A program made the translations under genes and the position numbers. Shown here in pieces: positions 28,053 to 37,263 of a stretch of 64,000 nt of DNA. The notes under the pieces are model-generated. The model searched no databases and had not been told where the DNA came from. It saw only the letters and a program-made list of their open reading frames with translations. The first letter of the stretch is position 1, and each line of letters starts with the position of its first letter. The DNA comes from UBA1479 sp040216635 (GTDB lineage Bacteria > Pseudomonadota > Alphaproteobacteria > Rhodospirillales > Casp-alpha2), in assembly GCA_040216635.1 (NCBI GenBank), contig JAVJOU010000001.1, positions 1-64,000 of the forward strand. The letters run 5' to 3'.

Positions 28053-28625
28053 TTAATTATAGAGCGGATTGCTGCCCGGCCTGGGGCCGGATGGCGAAAG
28101 CGGTGTGTTCGCCCGCCCGCGCGTGGTTGGCAATTCCGTCGGCACCGTGTCGCGCCGTTCGCGCCCCCGGTAATTCAATGCCCGGCGGCGCCGGTCGGGG
28201 CCGAAATAGCTGTCGGCCCGGACATAAAGGCGGGGGTTCTCAATCAGCGATTTGATGCGTGAATAAATCAGATGGGCCGAGAACGGTTTGGCCAGAAACT
28301 CGTTGATCCCGGCGTCACGGGCCTTGCAGACTTGGTTCAGTTCCGTGAACGCGGTGATCATGACCACGGGGGCGAACATATCCCTGCTTTCCGCATGTTT
28401 GCGGATTTTGTCCAGGAATGACATGCCGTTCAGGTTCGGCGACCAATCGGTCAGCACAAGGTCGGCGGGAAATTCCTGGAACAGTTCGAAGGCGGTTTCT
28501 TCGTCGCCGGCATCGCGCACGTTTTCAATCCCGAACTCATGCAGGATATTGCGGATCAAATGCCGCATATGGGCATGTTGTTCGACGATCAGAACGTTCA
28601 GGCGTGACAAGTTGTAATCGGGCAT
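28053..28625 (-). CDS. CheY-like single-domain response regulator with basic tail
   Basis: 190 residues from ATG 28625, preceded by AAAGGGA. The receiver domain has Asp60 (LVLTDWSPN), the Thr in VMITAFTE and Lys in LAKPF. The usual acidic pair near residue 15 is Glu-Gln (IVEQH), one acid fewer than normal. After the receiver comes a 70-residue Arg/Pro-rich tail without a known output domain. It may act by protein contact. An in-frame extension to 28673 lacks a ribosome binding site. Confidence 0.85.
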   Translation of the reverse strand: MPDYNLSRLNVLIVEQHAHMRHLIRNILHEFGIENVRDAGDEETAFELFQEFPADLVLTDWSPNLNGMSFLDKIRKHAESRDMFAPVVMITAFTELNQVCKARDAGINEFLAKPFSAHLIYSRIKSLIENPRLYVRADSYFGPDRRRRALNYRGRERRDTVPTELPTTRGRANTPLSPSGPRPGSNPLYN

Positions 28626-28923
28626 AACTTTCCCTTTGAGGCCTCGGTAAATAAGCCCCACCGCATTGCACACCCTTGCGATCGGGTCATTCGACCCTGA
28701 TATTTATGATTACCGGCCCCGGATACTCTTCCGGTGCACGGCTTGGAAAAGCTATAGCATGATGGTTAATGGCGTTCCATGCAGATGAATAAAGATATAT
28801 TCATCGGCAATCGGGGGCGGCAAACGGGGCCGCTTTTCGCTGGCGCAACATAAGGCCCATAAGTATCCTTTGCGCCCCCGGGCAGGATGCCCATAAGCCT
28901 AGAACGACGAACGAGACTGACGC
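28626..28923. other. Divergent intergenic region before pccB
   Basis: 298 bp between the minus-strand response regulator and plus-strand pccB, so it carries promoters for both. I found no strong -35/-10 pair, repeat or RNA gene. A LiuR-type palindrome like the one at 61224 is not present here. Confidence 0.55.
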
Positions 28924-30456
28924 ATGTATGACATCATCCGGCAATTGGAAGAAAAACGCGAACGGGCCCGTATGGGCGGCGGCGAACGGCGCATCGACGC
29001 CCAACACGCCAAAGGCAAACTGACCGCGCGCGAACGTATCGAAGTTTTGCTGGACCCCGGTTCCTTTGAGGAATGGGACATGTTCGTCGAACACCGTTGC
29101 ACGGATTTCGGCATGACCGAACAATCCACCCCGGGTGATGGCGTGGTCACCGGCTACGGCACCGTGAACGGCCGTCTGATTTTCGTATTCTCGCAGGACT
29201 TCACCGTGTTCGGCGGATCCTTGTCGGAAAGCCACGCGGAAAAGATCTGCAAGATCATGGACCAAGCCATGAAGGTCGGGGCCCCCGTGATCGGGTTGAA
29301 CGATTCCGGCGGGGCGCGCATTCAGGAAGGCGTGGCCTCGCTTGCCGGTTATGCCGAGGTGTTTCAGCGCAACGTCATGGCATCCGGCGTGGTGCCGCAG
29401 ATTTCCTGCATCATGGGGCCCTGCGCCGGTGGGGCGGTTTATTCCCCGGCCATGACCGATTTCATCTTCATGGTTCAGGACTCCTCGTACATGTTCGTGA
29501 CCGGCCCCGACGTGGTGAAGACCGTGACCCACGAAGAAGTCACCCAGGAAGAATTGGGCGGGGCTTCGACCCATACGACCAAGTCCGGCGTCGCCGACAA
29601 GGCCTTCACGGACGACCTGCAGGCGCTGCTCTATCTGCGTCGCTTCATCGATTTCCTGCCCGCCAACAACAAGGAAAAGCCGCCCGTGCGGCCGACGCAG
29701 GACCCCCATGACCGGGTCGAAATGTCGCTGGATACCTTGATCCCGGACAACCCGAACAAGCCCTACGACATGAAGGAATTGATCGAGAAGGTCGTGGACG
29801 AAGGCGATTTCTTTGAACTGCAGCCCGATTATGCGGGCAATATCGTGATCGGCTTCGCCCGCATGGAAGGCTCGACCGTCGGCATCGTCGCCAATCAACC
29901 CATGGTGCTGGCCGGCTGCCTGGACATCGCCTCGGCAACCAAGGCCGGGCGTTTCGTGCGTTTCTGCGATAGCTTCAACATCCCGATCGTGACCTTCGTA
30001 GATGTGCCCGGCTTCCTGCCCGGCACGTCGCAGGAATACGGCGGCATCATCAAGCATGGCGCCAAGCTGCTGTATGCCTATGCGGAAGCCACCGTGCCCA
30101 AGGTTACGGTCATCACGCGTAAAGCCTATGGCGGGGCTTACGACGTGATGTCGTCCAAGCACCTGCGGGGGGACGCCAATTATGCTTGGCCGACCGCGGA
30201 GATTGCGGTGATGGGCCCCAAAGGTGCGGTCGAGATCATCTTCCGCGGCGACCTGGGCGACGAGGAAAAGATCGCCGCTCGGACCGAAGAATACCGCACC
30301 CGTTTCGCCAATCCGTTCGTGGCCGGAAGCCGGGGCTTCATTGACGATGTGATCATGCCCCACGGCACGCGGACCCGCATCTGCAAATCCCTGCGCATGC
30401 TCAAGAACAAAGACATCAAGAACCCCTGGAAAAAGCACGGCAACATTCCGCTCTAG
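28924..30456 (+). CDS. pccB: Propionyl-CoA carboxylase beta subunit
   Basis: 510 residues of a carboxyltransferase. The N-terminal RIDAQHAKGKLTARERIEVL and LLDPGSFEEWDMFVEHRCTD are typical of PccB-type subunits. The glycine-rich oxyanion segments (LNDSGGARIQEGVASLAGYA and later GGAYDVMSSKHLRGDANYAW) are intact. The enzyme transfers carboxyl from carboxybiotin to propionyl-CoA, giving methylmalonyl-CoA. The biotin-carrying partner is at 41343, 11 kb away on the same strand. Confidence 0.95.
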   Translation: MYDIIRQLEEKRERARMGGGERRIDAQHAKGKLTARERIEVLLDPGSFEEWDMFVEHRCTDFGMTEQSTPGDGVVTGYGTVNGRLIFVFSQDFTVFGGSLSESHAEKICKIMDQAMKVGAPVIGLNDSGGARIQEGVASLAGYAEVFQRNVMASGVVPQISCIMGPCAGGAVYSPAMTDFIFMVQDSSYMFVTGPDVVKTVTHEEVTQEELGGASTHTTKSGVADKAFTDDLQALLYLRRFIDFLPANNKEKPPVRPTQDPHDRVEMSLDTLIPDNPNKPYDMKELIEKVVDEGDFFELQPDYAGNIVIGFARMEGSTVGIVANQPMVLAGCLDIASATKAGRFVRFCDSFNIPIVTFVDVPGFLPGTSQEYGGIIKHGAKLLYAYAEATVPKVTVITRKAYGGAYDVMSSKHLRGDANYAWPTAEIAVMGPKGAVEIIFRGDLGDEEKIAARTEEYRTRFANPFVAGSRGFIDDVIMPHGTRTRICKSLRMLKNKDIKNPWKKHGNIPL

Positions 30457-30511
30457 AGGCGGTTTTGTTCGATCTCTGATATGATCCCCCAAGCAACGGG
30501 GATCGCATCGC

Positions 30512-33424
30512 GTGGCTGCACCGCCTGAAAAGACCGAAACCGTACCAACCGCGCCCGATTGGTTGCGCTGGGCGGTTTGGGCTGCGGCGGGCGGTCTTGC
30601 CATCGCTCTTGTCATCGGCATCCTTGCGTTCAACCGCGCGCCCATCGCCGAACGTTTGGTGAAGGACAAGCTTGCCGACCTGGGCCTGGGCGGCAGTGAG
30701 CTTGCGATCACCCGTCTGACTCCTTGGTCGATCGAGGTCCGCAATCTGACCACGGGGCCCCAAGGCACCGTCCGGATTACACGCCTGGAAGCAGATGTTG
30801 CTTGGCATTCCTGGACAAACCCGACCGTCAGCACGGTCACCCTGGATGGGGTGCAATTCGCGTTGTCCGTTTCAAATATGGGCGTTCCGGATTGGGGGGA
30901 CCTAACCCCCTTGATGTCGGGCGGCGGGGGGAGCGGATCGTCAACGATACCGCTTGTCGATCTGCGCGACGCCTTAATCGAAATCACGCATACCGGCGGG
31001 CCGACAGTTGTGTCGCTGGGCCGTGCCGATATTTCCGGCACCGCCGACGGAGGCATCGTTCTTAAGGATGCTGTTTTTGACGTTATCCATCCGCTGGCCC
31101 AAGGGTCGTTTCGCGCATCGGGTCAACGGGCGGCGGACGGCAAAATGTCCGTAATGCTGGAAGTCGAGGGTGCAGAGGGAACTTGGCAAGATGTGTCGTT
31201 GGCCGATCTGGAAGGCCGCTTGAAAGTTACGGGCGATCCCTTGCGCCTGTCTTCGTTAAGCGGGGAGGGAAAGTTCGACCTTGCCGGCCTTGCCATGCCG
31301 GGCGGGGTGCTGGCTGGTGGCCATGTGGCCGTGCGGCTGGCCGATGGGTCGGGTGAACTTGACCTGAAATTGTTGGACGAAGGACTGGCGCTGACTTTAT
31401 CCGCCCAGACCAAGGGGCGCCTGGATGATGCCGCGGCGGCGCTTGATGTCACGGTGACGGCCGTGGCCACGGATTTGGCGCGCCTGCCGGTCGTGGATGG
31501 GGTGAAGGGGGCGGGCGAACTGCGGCTTGTCGCCTCGGCCCCATTCAGTGCGTTCCTGGCGGCGGGTGTGGAAAAAACGCCGGAAGCGGAGGTCTCGACG
31601 ACATTGGACCGGATCAAGGTCGTGGGAGTTCCCGGAATCTGGTCCGGCAAGGCACAGGGGAAGGTCACCGTGGCGGACCGTACGGCCATATTGACGCTGA
31701 CCGAACCGGCGGAAATTTCCGGCCAAGTTTTTGGGGGCGACATATCGGCCCGCATTCCCGGAAGCGCCCGTTTCGGGCTCGCACCCTTCAAGGTGACGGA
31801 TGTTTCGCTTGATCCCCTGCGCCTTGCGGTGACCAAGGCCGTGGCGGGGGGAATTGCGGTCAATGGTCCGCTCGATCTGCTTCTGACGCCCAGGGACGGC
31901 GGCCTTGTGTTCGCGAACGACGACCGGGTGTTCGCCCTGTCGAAGGCCGGTTTTACGATTGCCGCACAGTCACCATCCCTGACCGTTTCGTCCAGCAGGC
32001 AGGGGGCTGTGCTGCGGACGGCGGAGTTGAAGGGCAGCATCGCCGCGACATTCCCTATCGAAGGCCCGCCCGGGTTGCGTTTGGGCCTGTCGGGGCTGGA
32101 TGTCCATATGCCGGATTTCGATGTCGAGGCGCAGGGAATCTCGCTGATGGCGTCTAGCCGGGGGGGGGCGGATGAAGGTTGGAACCTGAACGCGAAGGCC
32201 GCATCGTTGCGCCATGCATCTGCCGCCCCCTTCACCCTGGACGGGAAAGGCCGTTGGTCGAAACGCAAATGGAAGGCCGAGGGCACCTTGCATCAACAAG
32301 GCAGCGGCCTGATTGCAAGTTTTTCCGCCGATGAAGATGCGCGGTCCGGCAAAGGCCATGCGCGCATCGATACCTTGCCGCTGAACCTTTCCGCTGTGCC
32401 CGGCGGCGTGCATGGCATCACGCCGTTGCTGGCCCCCTTCATCAACAGCCTGACCGGTACAGTTCAGGTTTCGGCGACAACCGCATGGAACAAGGCAGGT
32501 GCCGAACCCATGGAGGTTACGGGCACGTTGCGGGGCGCCGGCCTGACACCGGCAGCGGCGTTGCTGCCGGCGGCATTGAAAGGTGCGGTGGCGGGAATCT
32601 CGACCTTGTCCGTGGCGGCCACATTACCGCCCGGTGATCCCACGGCGGGCAGGGGGAGTATCGGGATTGCCGGTGGAAACCTATGGCTTGGGCCTGCGCA
32701 GGCAACGGGTATTTCCGCGCAAGTGGAATTGGACCGGCTGTGGCCGCCGTTGACGCCGCCGGGGCAAGAGCTGCGTGTCGACCGGATCGTCGCGGCACTG
32801 CCCGTTTCCGACGGACGCATGAAATTCCAAATCACGGGTCCGACTTCGGTTGCGATCGAACGGGCAGAGCTGACAAGCATCGGTGGGCGGCTCTGGGCGG
32901 GTGATATCGCCATCACGGACGGCGCGTTGCCGGAGCGCGTGATCCTGAACGTGGACAGGTTGGGCCTGGGTGATTTGGCGGCCCAGGCCGACGTGCTGGG
33001 GCTGAAGGCAGACGGCCTGTTGTCCGGCCGCATTCCGATCGACCTGGGGCGGGATGGAAATGTGACGATCCGCGATGGACTTCTTGAAGCTGAAGGGAAG
33101 GGGCTGGTGTCTTTCGTGTCGCCGGACCGCGCAGTTGCCCAGACGGGTGAGGGCGCGGGGCAAGGCGGGCGTATGGATTTGGTTCTCGACGTCCTGGAAG
33201 ACCTGCGGTTCGACGGCATGACCATGAAGATCGATGGTGATGCCCGTAAGGACGTCAACATCCGGCTGCGCTTACAGGGGCGCAATCCCAAGATTCAGGA
33301 AGGCCGCCCCGTGGATTTGACGGTCAATCTGTCGGGCAACTTGGGCGAAGCGATCCAGGCCGAGTTCCAGAACTTCGATATCAAAGGGCTGACGGGAGTG
33401 GGGACGCGGGAATACCGGCGATGA
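30512..33424 (+). CDS. YdbH-like/AsmA-related intermembrane transport protein
   Basis: 970 residues. GTG start at 30512. One N-terminal membrane helix (WAVWAAAGGLAIALVIGILA) is followed by a very long, mostly beta-strand periplasmic part and a C-terminal region with RDGLLEAEGKGLVSF and VDLTVNLSGNLGEAIQAEFQ-like text, as in YdbH (DUF of the AsmA-like superfamily). Known family members bridge inner and outer membranes for phospholipid movement. It is the second AsmA-like protein in the window. It is alone in its transcription unit as far as spacing shows. Confidence 0.82.
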   Translation: MAAPPEKTETVPTAPDWLRWAVWAAAGGLAIALVIGILAFNRAPIAERLVKDKLADLGLGGSELAITRLTPWSIEVRNLTTGPQGTVRITRLEADVAWHSWTNPTVSTVTLDGVQFALSVSNMGVPDWGDLTPLMSGGGGSGSSTIPLVDLRDALIEITHTGGPTVVSLGRADISGTADGGIVLKDAVFDVIHPLAQGSFRASGQRAADGKMSVMLEVEGAEGTWQDVSLADLEGRLKVTGDPLRLSSLSGEGKFDLAGLAMPGGVLAGGHVAVRLADGSGELDLKLLDEGLALTLSAQTKGRLDDAAAALDVTVTAVATDLARLPVVDGVKGAGELRLVASAPFSAFLAAGVEKTPEAEVSTTLDRIKVVGVPGIWSGKAQGKVTVADRTAILTLTEPAEISGQVFGGDISARIPGSARFGLAPFKVTDVSLDPLRLAVTKAVAGGIAVNGPLDLLLTPRDGGLVFANDDRVFALSKAGFTIAAQSPSLTVSSSRQGAVLRTAELKGSIAATFPIEGPPGLRLGLSGLDVHMPDFDVEAQGISLMASSRGGADEGWNLNAKAASLRHASAAPFTLDGKGRWSKRKWKAEGTLHQQGSGLIASFSADEDARSGKGHARIDTLPLNLSAVPGGVHGITPLLAPFINSLTGTVQVSATTAWNKAGAEPMEVTGTLRGAGLTPAAALLPAALKGAVAGISTLSVAATLPPGDPTAGRGSIGIAGGNLWLGPAQATGISAQVELDRLWPPLTPPGQELRVDRIVAALPVSDGRMKFQITGPTSVAIERAELTSIGGRLWAGDIAITDGALPERVILNVDRLGLGDLAAQADVLGLKADGLLSGRIPIDLGRDGNVTIRDGLLEAEGKGLVSFVSPDRAVAQTGEGAGQGGRMDLVLDVLEDLRFDGMTMKIDGDARKDVNIRLRLQGRNPKIQEGRPVDLTVNLSGNLGEAIQAEFQNFDIKGLTGVGTREYRR

Positions 33425-33497
33425 CCAGGCGTTTTTGATGGTTTGAACAAAAGGAAATACCGGAACACTGCGATTTCCCGGTTGATGGATGTTCAGG

Positions 33498-33509
33498 ATT
33501 GTATACAAT
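33498..33509. promoter_or_regulatory. GntR-type palindrome upstream of the dioxygenase gene
   Basis: A perfect 12-bp palindrome, ATTGTATACAAT, 34 bp upstream of the start at 33544. Operators built on TTGTATACAA are typical of FadR/VanR-type GntR regulators. No GntR gene lies in this window. If real, it would control the dioxygenase-CoA-transferase pair. Confidence 0.6.
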
Positions 33510-33543
33510 GTGGCCACTTCAAAACCCCCGAGGAACCATCCAA

Positions 33544-34437
33544 ATGCAACTTCGTACCCGCCCCCTGAGCGAAACCTTCGGTTTCGAGATCCTGGACGTG
33601 GATCTGTCCAACCTGGACGACGAGACGTTCGACGCCATCTACAAACTATGGCAGCAGGAGCCGCTGATCCTGTTCCGCCGTCAAAGCCTGAGCGAAAGCC
33701 AGCAGGTTGCCTATTCCAAGCGTTTCGGCGAAATGGACATCATCGTGCGTGATGACATGCTGTCGCCGGACAACCCTGAAATCATCTACATCACCAATCT
33801 GAAGCGGCCCGACGGCACGCCCCTGGGCGGGTTGGGCAACTACGAAGTCTATTGGCACCACGACCAGATCTATCGCCAGCGCCCGGCGTCGGGGTCGATT
33901 TTCTGCGCCATCGAGATGCCGGAAAACGCCGGCGTTACGTCCTATTGCAATACCAAACTGGGTTACGAGACGTTGCCGGACAATCTGAAGAAAGCGATCG
34001 AAGGACGGCGCGCGACGGCCAAGTATGCGGACCGTAAGGATTCCACGACCGTGCTCGATTTGGGCAAGGATCCCGAAGCGATGAAGAAGATTCACGATCG
34101 CACCCCCGCAGCGACCCATGACATCATCCTGGAAAACCCGGCGACGGGGCAGAAATCCGTTTATCTCGATCCCAATAAAACCGTCGGGATCGAAGGTTTG
34201 GAAGAAAACGAAAGCAAGGAGCTTCTGGATGCCGTGACCCAGCACATGCTGCAGGATCAATTCATCTATTCCCATTCCTGGCGGAACGGTGATGTCATCA
34301 TGTGGGACAACGCCCGCCTGTGGCACAAACGCGACGCCTTCGACCAATCCAAGCCGCGTTTCGCCCGGCGCACGACCATTTTCCTGCGGCCTGAAGACTT
34401 TGCCGTTCCCGAACCCAACGCCGCATCGGCCGCATAG
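33544..34437 (+). CDS. TauD/TfdA-family Fe(II)/2-oxoglutarate dioxygenase
   Basis: 297 residues from ATG 33544, which has GAGGAA 9 nt upstream; a longer frame from 33499 overlaps the palindrome and is rejected. The iron-binding HxD is His105-x-Asp107 (YWHHDQIY), the distal His lies in DNARLWHKRDAF, and the 2-oxoglutarate Arg in RFARRTTIF. These enzymes hydroxylate taurine, aryloxyalkanoates and other small acids. It is followed 12 bp later by a CoA-transferase gene, pointing to catabolism of an organic acid through a CoA thioester. The substrate is unknown. Confidence 0.9.
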   Translation: MQLRTRPLSETFGFEILDVDLSNLDDETFDAIYKLWQQEPLILFRRQSLSESQQVAYSKRFGEMDIIVRDDMLSPDNPEIIYITNLKRPDGTPLGGLGNYEVYWHHDQIYRQRPASGSIFCAIEMPENAGVTSYCNTKLGYETLPDNLKKAIEGRRATAKYADRKDSTTVLDLGKDPEAMKKIHDRTPAATHDIILENPATGQKSVYLDPNKTVGIEGLEENESKELLDAVTQHMLQDQFIYSHSWRNGDVIMWDNARLWHKRDAFDQSKPRFARRTTIFLRPEDFAVPEPNAASAA

Positions 34438-34449
34438 AAGGACCAAACC

Positions 34450-35655
34450 GTGACGGAAAAGAAAGCGCCCCCGCTAAAGGGGCTAAGGGTCATTGATGCC
34501 GCGACCGTTATTGCCGGGCCAACCATCGGCATGCTGATGGGCGATTTCGGTGCCGACGTGATCAAGGTCGAACATCCGCGCGGCGACGTGCTGCGTGAAA
34601 CCGGCCAGAAAAAAGATGGCGTGGGTCTGTGGTTCAAGATGGCCAACCGCAACAAGCGGTGCATCACCCTGAACTTCAGCCATGCCAAAGGCCAGGCCCT
34701 GTTCAAGGAACTGATCAAGAATACGGACATCCTGATCGAGAACTTCCGCACCGGCACCATGGAGAAATGGGGCCTGGGCTGGGAAGATTTGAAGAAGATC
34801 AATCCGCGTCTGGTGATGGTGCGGGTCACCGGTTTCGGCCAGACGGGACCCTATAAGAATCGCCCGGGGTTCGGCACCATCGCCGAGGCCTTTTCCGGTT
34901 TCGCCAGCATCACCGGTGTGCCTGACGGCCCCCCGACCTTGCCCAACTTCGGGTTGGCCGACGGCGTGGCGGCGGCCTACGGCACCTTCGCCGCCATGTT
35001 CGCCTTATACCACCGGGACGCGCAGGGCAGTGGGGAAGGGCAGTACATCGATCTGTCGATCTATGAGCCCCTGTTCCAGGTCATGGGGCCGCAGCCCATG
35101 GAGTACGATCAGTTGGGCGTGGTCCAACAGCGCTGGGGCAACCGGTCGAAGAACAATGCGCCGCGCAATACCTATCAATCGAAGGACGGGCATTGGGTTG
35201 CCATTTCGACCAACTCGCCGGCCATCGTGACCCGGGTGCTGACATTATGCGGTGGGCCCGAGGTCGCGGCCGACCCGCGTTTCCAGACGCCGCAGGACCG
35301 GGTCAAGCACATCGACGAGATCGACGGCATCGTCGCCGGCTGGATCGCGCAGCACGACCTTAAAACCGTGCTGGAAGAGTTCGAGAAAGCCGAAGCCGCG
35401 ATCGGCCCGGCCTATACCATCGATCAAATTTACCAGGACCCGCAGTATCAGGCGCGGAACGACATCATCGAAATGGATGATGAAGATCTGGGAAAATTGC
35501 GCATGACAAATGCGTTCCCATTCATGTCGGAAACACCTGCGGAAATTCGTCATGCCGGGCCGCGCAAGGGCCAGCATACGGAAGAAATTCTTGGGGGAGA
35601 GCTTGGTCTGTCTGCCGAGGAACTGGCCGCCTTGAAAGAAGAGGGCGCTATCTGA
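34450..35655 (+). CDS. CaiB/BaiF family III CoA-transferase
   Basis: 401 residues with GTG start. Family features include LKGLRVIDAATVIAGPTIGM, VIKVEHPRGDV and NRNKRCITLNF, and the catalytic Asp in GLADGVAAAYGT. These enzymes move CoA between acids without ATP. It is probably co-transcribed with the dioxygenase gene just upstream. The C-terminal AEIRHAGPRKGQHTEEIL is typical. The acceptor acid cannot be named. Confidence 0.93.
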   Translation: MTEKKAPPLKGLRVIDAATVIAGPTIGMLMGDFGADVIKVEHPRGDVLRETGQKKDGVGLWFKMANRNKRCITLNFSHAKGQALFKELIKNTDILIENFRTGTMEKWGLGWEDLKKINPRLVMVRVTGFGQTGPYKNRPGFGTIAEAFSGFASITGVPDGPPTLPNFGLADGVAAAYGTFAAMFALYHRDAQGSGEGQYIDLSIYEPLFQVMGPQPMEYDQLGVVQQRWGNRSKNNAPRNTYQSKDGHWVAISTNSPAIVTRVLTLCGGPEVAADPRFQTPQDRVKHIDEIDGIVAGWIAQHDLKTVLEEFEKAEAAIGPAYTIDQIYQDPQYQARNDIIEMDDEDLGKLRMTNAFPFMSETPAEIRHAGPRKGQHTEEILGGELGLSAEELAALKEEGAI

Positions 35656-35698
35656 CCGTGTGAACGTTTTGGCGGGCCGTTCGGCCGCCGTCCCAGTG

Positions 35699-35735
35699 AT
35701 CCCCCGTTTCGGCCCGGCCGTTGCGGGGGATTTTG
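35699..35735 (+). terminator. Probable terminator after the CoA-transferase gene
   Basis: ATCCCCCG pairs with CGGGGGAT over a 17-nt G+C-rich loop, followed by TTTTGG. It is in the 101-bp convergent gap with the HxlR gene. The loop is long, so efficiency is uncertain. Confidence 0.55.
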
Positions 35736-35756
35736 GTTGTGGCCTGGATAAGACCG

Positions 35757-36188
35757 TCAGGGCGGGGTGAGAATTGCCGTGCGTGTGCGGATATCCGCCA
35801 GCACACCGTCACGGTCCGTTTCGATGCGGGCCAGCAAACGGCGGCGGCGCGCGTTCGTTTTTAAATGGCGGCTGCTCCAGCGGATGATTTCAAGCAGCAC
35901 AGGGGCGAGGTCCAGGCCCTTTTCCGTCAGGCTGTAGATATAGCTGCGGCGATTTTCCGGATCGCGTGCTTTCGAAATGATCCCCTCGGATTCCAGGTGC
36001 TTCAGGCGGGCGGCCAGGATGTTGGTCGCAATCTGCTCTTCCGAGGCAAGGAAGTCGCCATAGCGGCACTTGCCGTAAAGCATCATGTCGCGCAACACCA
36101 GAAACGACCAGCGGTCGCCGAAGGTGTCGATGCCGTAGGCGACGAGACAATCGCTGCTGTGTTTTTTTGGTTCGCTCTTCATGCACAT
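35757..36188 (-). CDS. HxlR-family transcriptional regulator
   Basis: 143 residues from ATG 36188; the ATG two codons further (36182) is also possible. A winged helix-turn-helix of HxlR type (CLVAYGIDTFGDRWSFLVLR, then RYGDFLASEEQIATNILAAR) is present, with an early Cys (SSDC) often redox-active in this family. A C-terminal Arg-rich tail follows. The gene is divergent from the small gene at 36291, and the space between holds two near-identical operator-like palindromes, so it likely represses itself and its neighbour. Confidence 0.9.
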   Translation of the reverse strand: MCMKSEPKKHSSDCLVAYGIDTFGDRWSFLVLRDMMLYGKCRYGDFLASEEQIATNILAARLKHLESEGIISKARDPENRRSYIYSLTEKGLDLAPVLLEIIRWSSRHLKTNARRRRLLARIETDRDGVLADIRTRTAILTPP

Positions 36189-36202
36189 AGGATAAAAAAT
36201 AT

Positions 36203-36217
36203 CTTGCAAAAAACAAG
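36203..36217. promoter_or_regulatory. HxlR operator-like palindrome, copy 1
   Basis: CTTG-N7-CAAG. Read on the minus strand it is ACTTGTTTTTTGCAAG, differing from copy 2 at one base. It lies 15 bp upstream of the HxlR start codon. Confidence 0.65.
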
Positions 36218-36237
36218 TAAATTTCGTAAATCATTAT

Positions 36238-36256
36238 AACTTGTATTTTGCAAGTT
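36238..36256. promoter_or_regulatory. HxlR operator-like palindrome, copy 2
   Basis: AACTTG-N7-CAAGTT, plus-strand core ACTTGTATTTTGCAAG. It is centred 37 bp from copy 1 (about 3.5 helical turns) and 35 bp before the start of the small gene at 36291, in an A+T-rich 100-bp divergent region. Confidence 0.65.
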
Positions 36257-36290
36257 AATTTGCATGATGATCCGAAACGGAGCCGCCGCC

Positions 36291-36491
36291 ATGAACATGC
36301 TTTCGAACATCCATATGCAGCAGCTTGACGAGGCAGGCTTGTATGCGCCTTTGGACGGAGGGCGATTATCCGTAACCCAAGCCGAGATTGACGACGGCGT
36401 GCGCCGTGCTCGTGTGCTGCGTTCAGAGGCTTTTACACGGTCATTCGTTGCGATGATCAAGCGATTGGGTGCACTTCTTAAGCGTCTATAA
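36291..36491 (+). CDS. Small protein of unknown function
   Basis: 66 residues from ATG 36291, which has GGAG 10 nt upstream; an ATG at 36264 would add nine residues. The last 27 residues (ARVLRSEAFTRSFVAMIKRL and following) form a basic amphipathic helix, loosely reminiscent of the start of DUF1127-type proteins, but the match is too weak to name. Divergent from the HxlR gene and probably controlled by it. Confidence 0.55.
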   Translation: MNMLSNIHMQQLDEAGLYAPLDGGRLSVTQAEIDDGVRRARVLRSEAFTRSFVAMIKRLGALLKRL

Positions 36492-36556
36492 CTCTCAGTC
36501 ATAGATATAAATGATTGTTTTCTCTATTAAAGGTCAAACCGACTATGCGATAGTGC

Positions 36557-37201
36557 ATGGATTATGAAAGCTTGTTGGTCTGGAGGAAGGCCATGTCTAT
36601 GTATGATCGTTTGGCAACGTTTCTGGACCGTCGTAAGGCTGAGATTTATCCCGAAGAAAACAGTGATTTACACAGGCAAATCACAGGGCAGGTCGTGGAG
36701 TTATTGGCATCACGGGGAGAACTTCATCCGGGACAAAGGGTTTTGGATGTTGGCTGCGGGCAGGGGCCGGCGCTGGAGGAATTTCATAAACGGGGGATTC
36801 AAGCCAAAGGGATCACATTGGGTGATGATGTCACGGTATGCTGTGACAAAGGCTTCGACGCCGTGGAGATGGATTTATCTGATTTGGATTTTGACGACGA
36901 GTCGTTCGATTTTATCTGGTGCCGTCATGCCCTTGAGCACAGCATCTTTCCATTGTTCACGCTTTCCGAATTTCAGCGGTTACTGACACCGGGGGGTGGG
37001 CTGTATGTGGAAGTCCCCGCGCCGGACACCGTGGCAAAACATGAAGATAACCCCAACCACTACAGCGTCATGGGTAAGCTGATGTGGCAGAACTTGTTTA
37101 GACGGGCTGGGTTTCAACAGGTTTGGGCTAATGACATCAACCTTCCGCTGACGATAGGCCCGGACGTTTATTGGGGTTTCATGCTGACGCGCATCGATTG
37201 A
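36557..37201 (+). CDS. Class I SAM-dependent methyltransferase
   Basis: 214 residues. Motif I is GQRVLDVGCGQGPALEEF, the acidic loop DLSDLDFDDESFDFIWCRHA holds the post-I region, and LLTPGGGLYVEVPAP is motif III. It resembles the Methyltransf_11 group, which acts on small molecules or lipids/sugars. The region from about 36200 to 37200 is clearly more A+T-rich than its flanks, which suggests acquisition from elsewhere. ATG 36557 and 36593 are both possible starts. Confidence 0.82.
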   Translation: MDYESLLVWRKAMSMYDRLATFLDRRKAEIYPEENSDLHRQITGQVVELLASRGELHPGQRVLDVGCGQGPALEEFHKRGIQAKGITLGDDVTVCCDKGFDAVEMDLSDLDFDDESFDFIWCRHALEHSIFPLFTLSEFQRLLTPGGGLYVEVPAPDTVAKHEDNPNHYSVMGKLMWQNLFRRAGFQQVWANDINLPLTIGPDVYWGFMLTRID

Positions 37202-37263
37202 ACGGCTACGGGCGGTGACAAGCGGTGCTTGGGGATCGTTCCTGTATCCGCTATAGCACGCGC

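Noticed and set aside
28801..31056. 751-codon open frame on the minus strand opposite pccB
   Set aside because: It mirrors the codon structure of the clear pccB gene, has no family resemblance, and is a high-G+C shadow frame.
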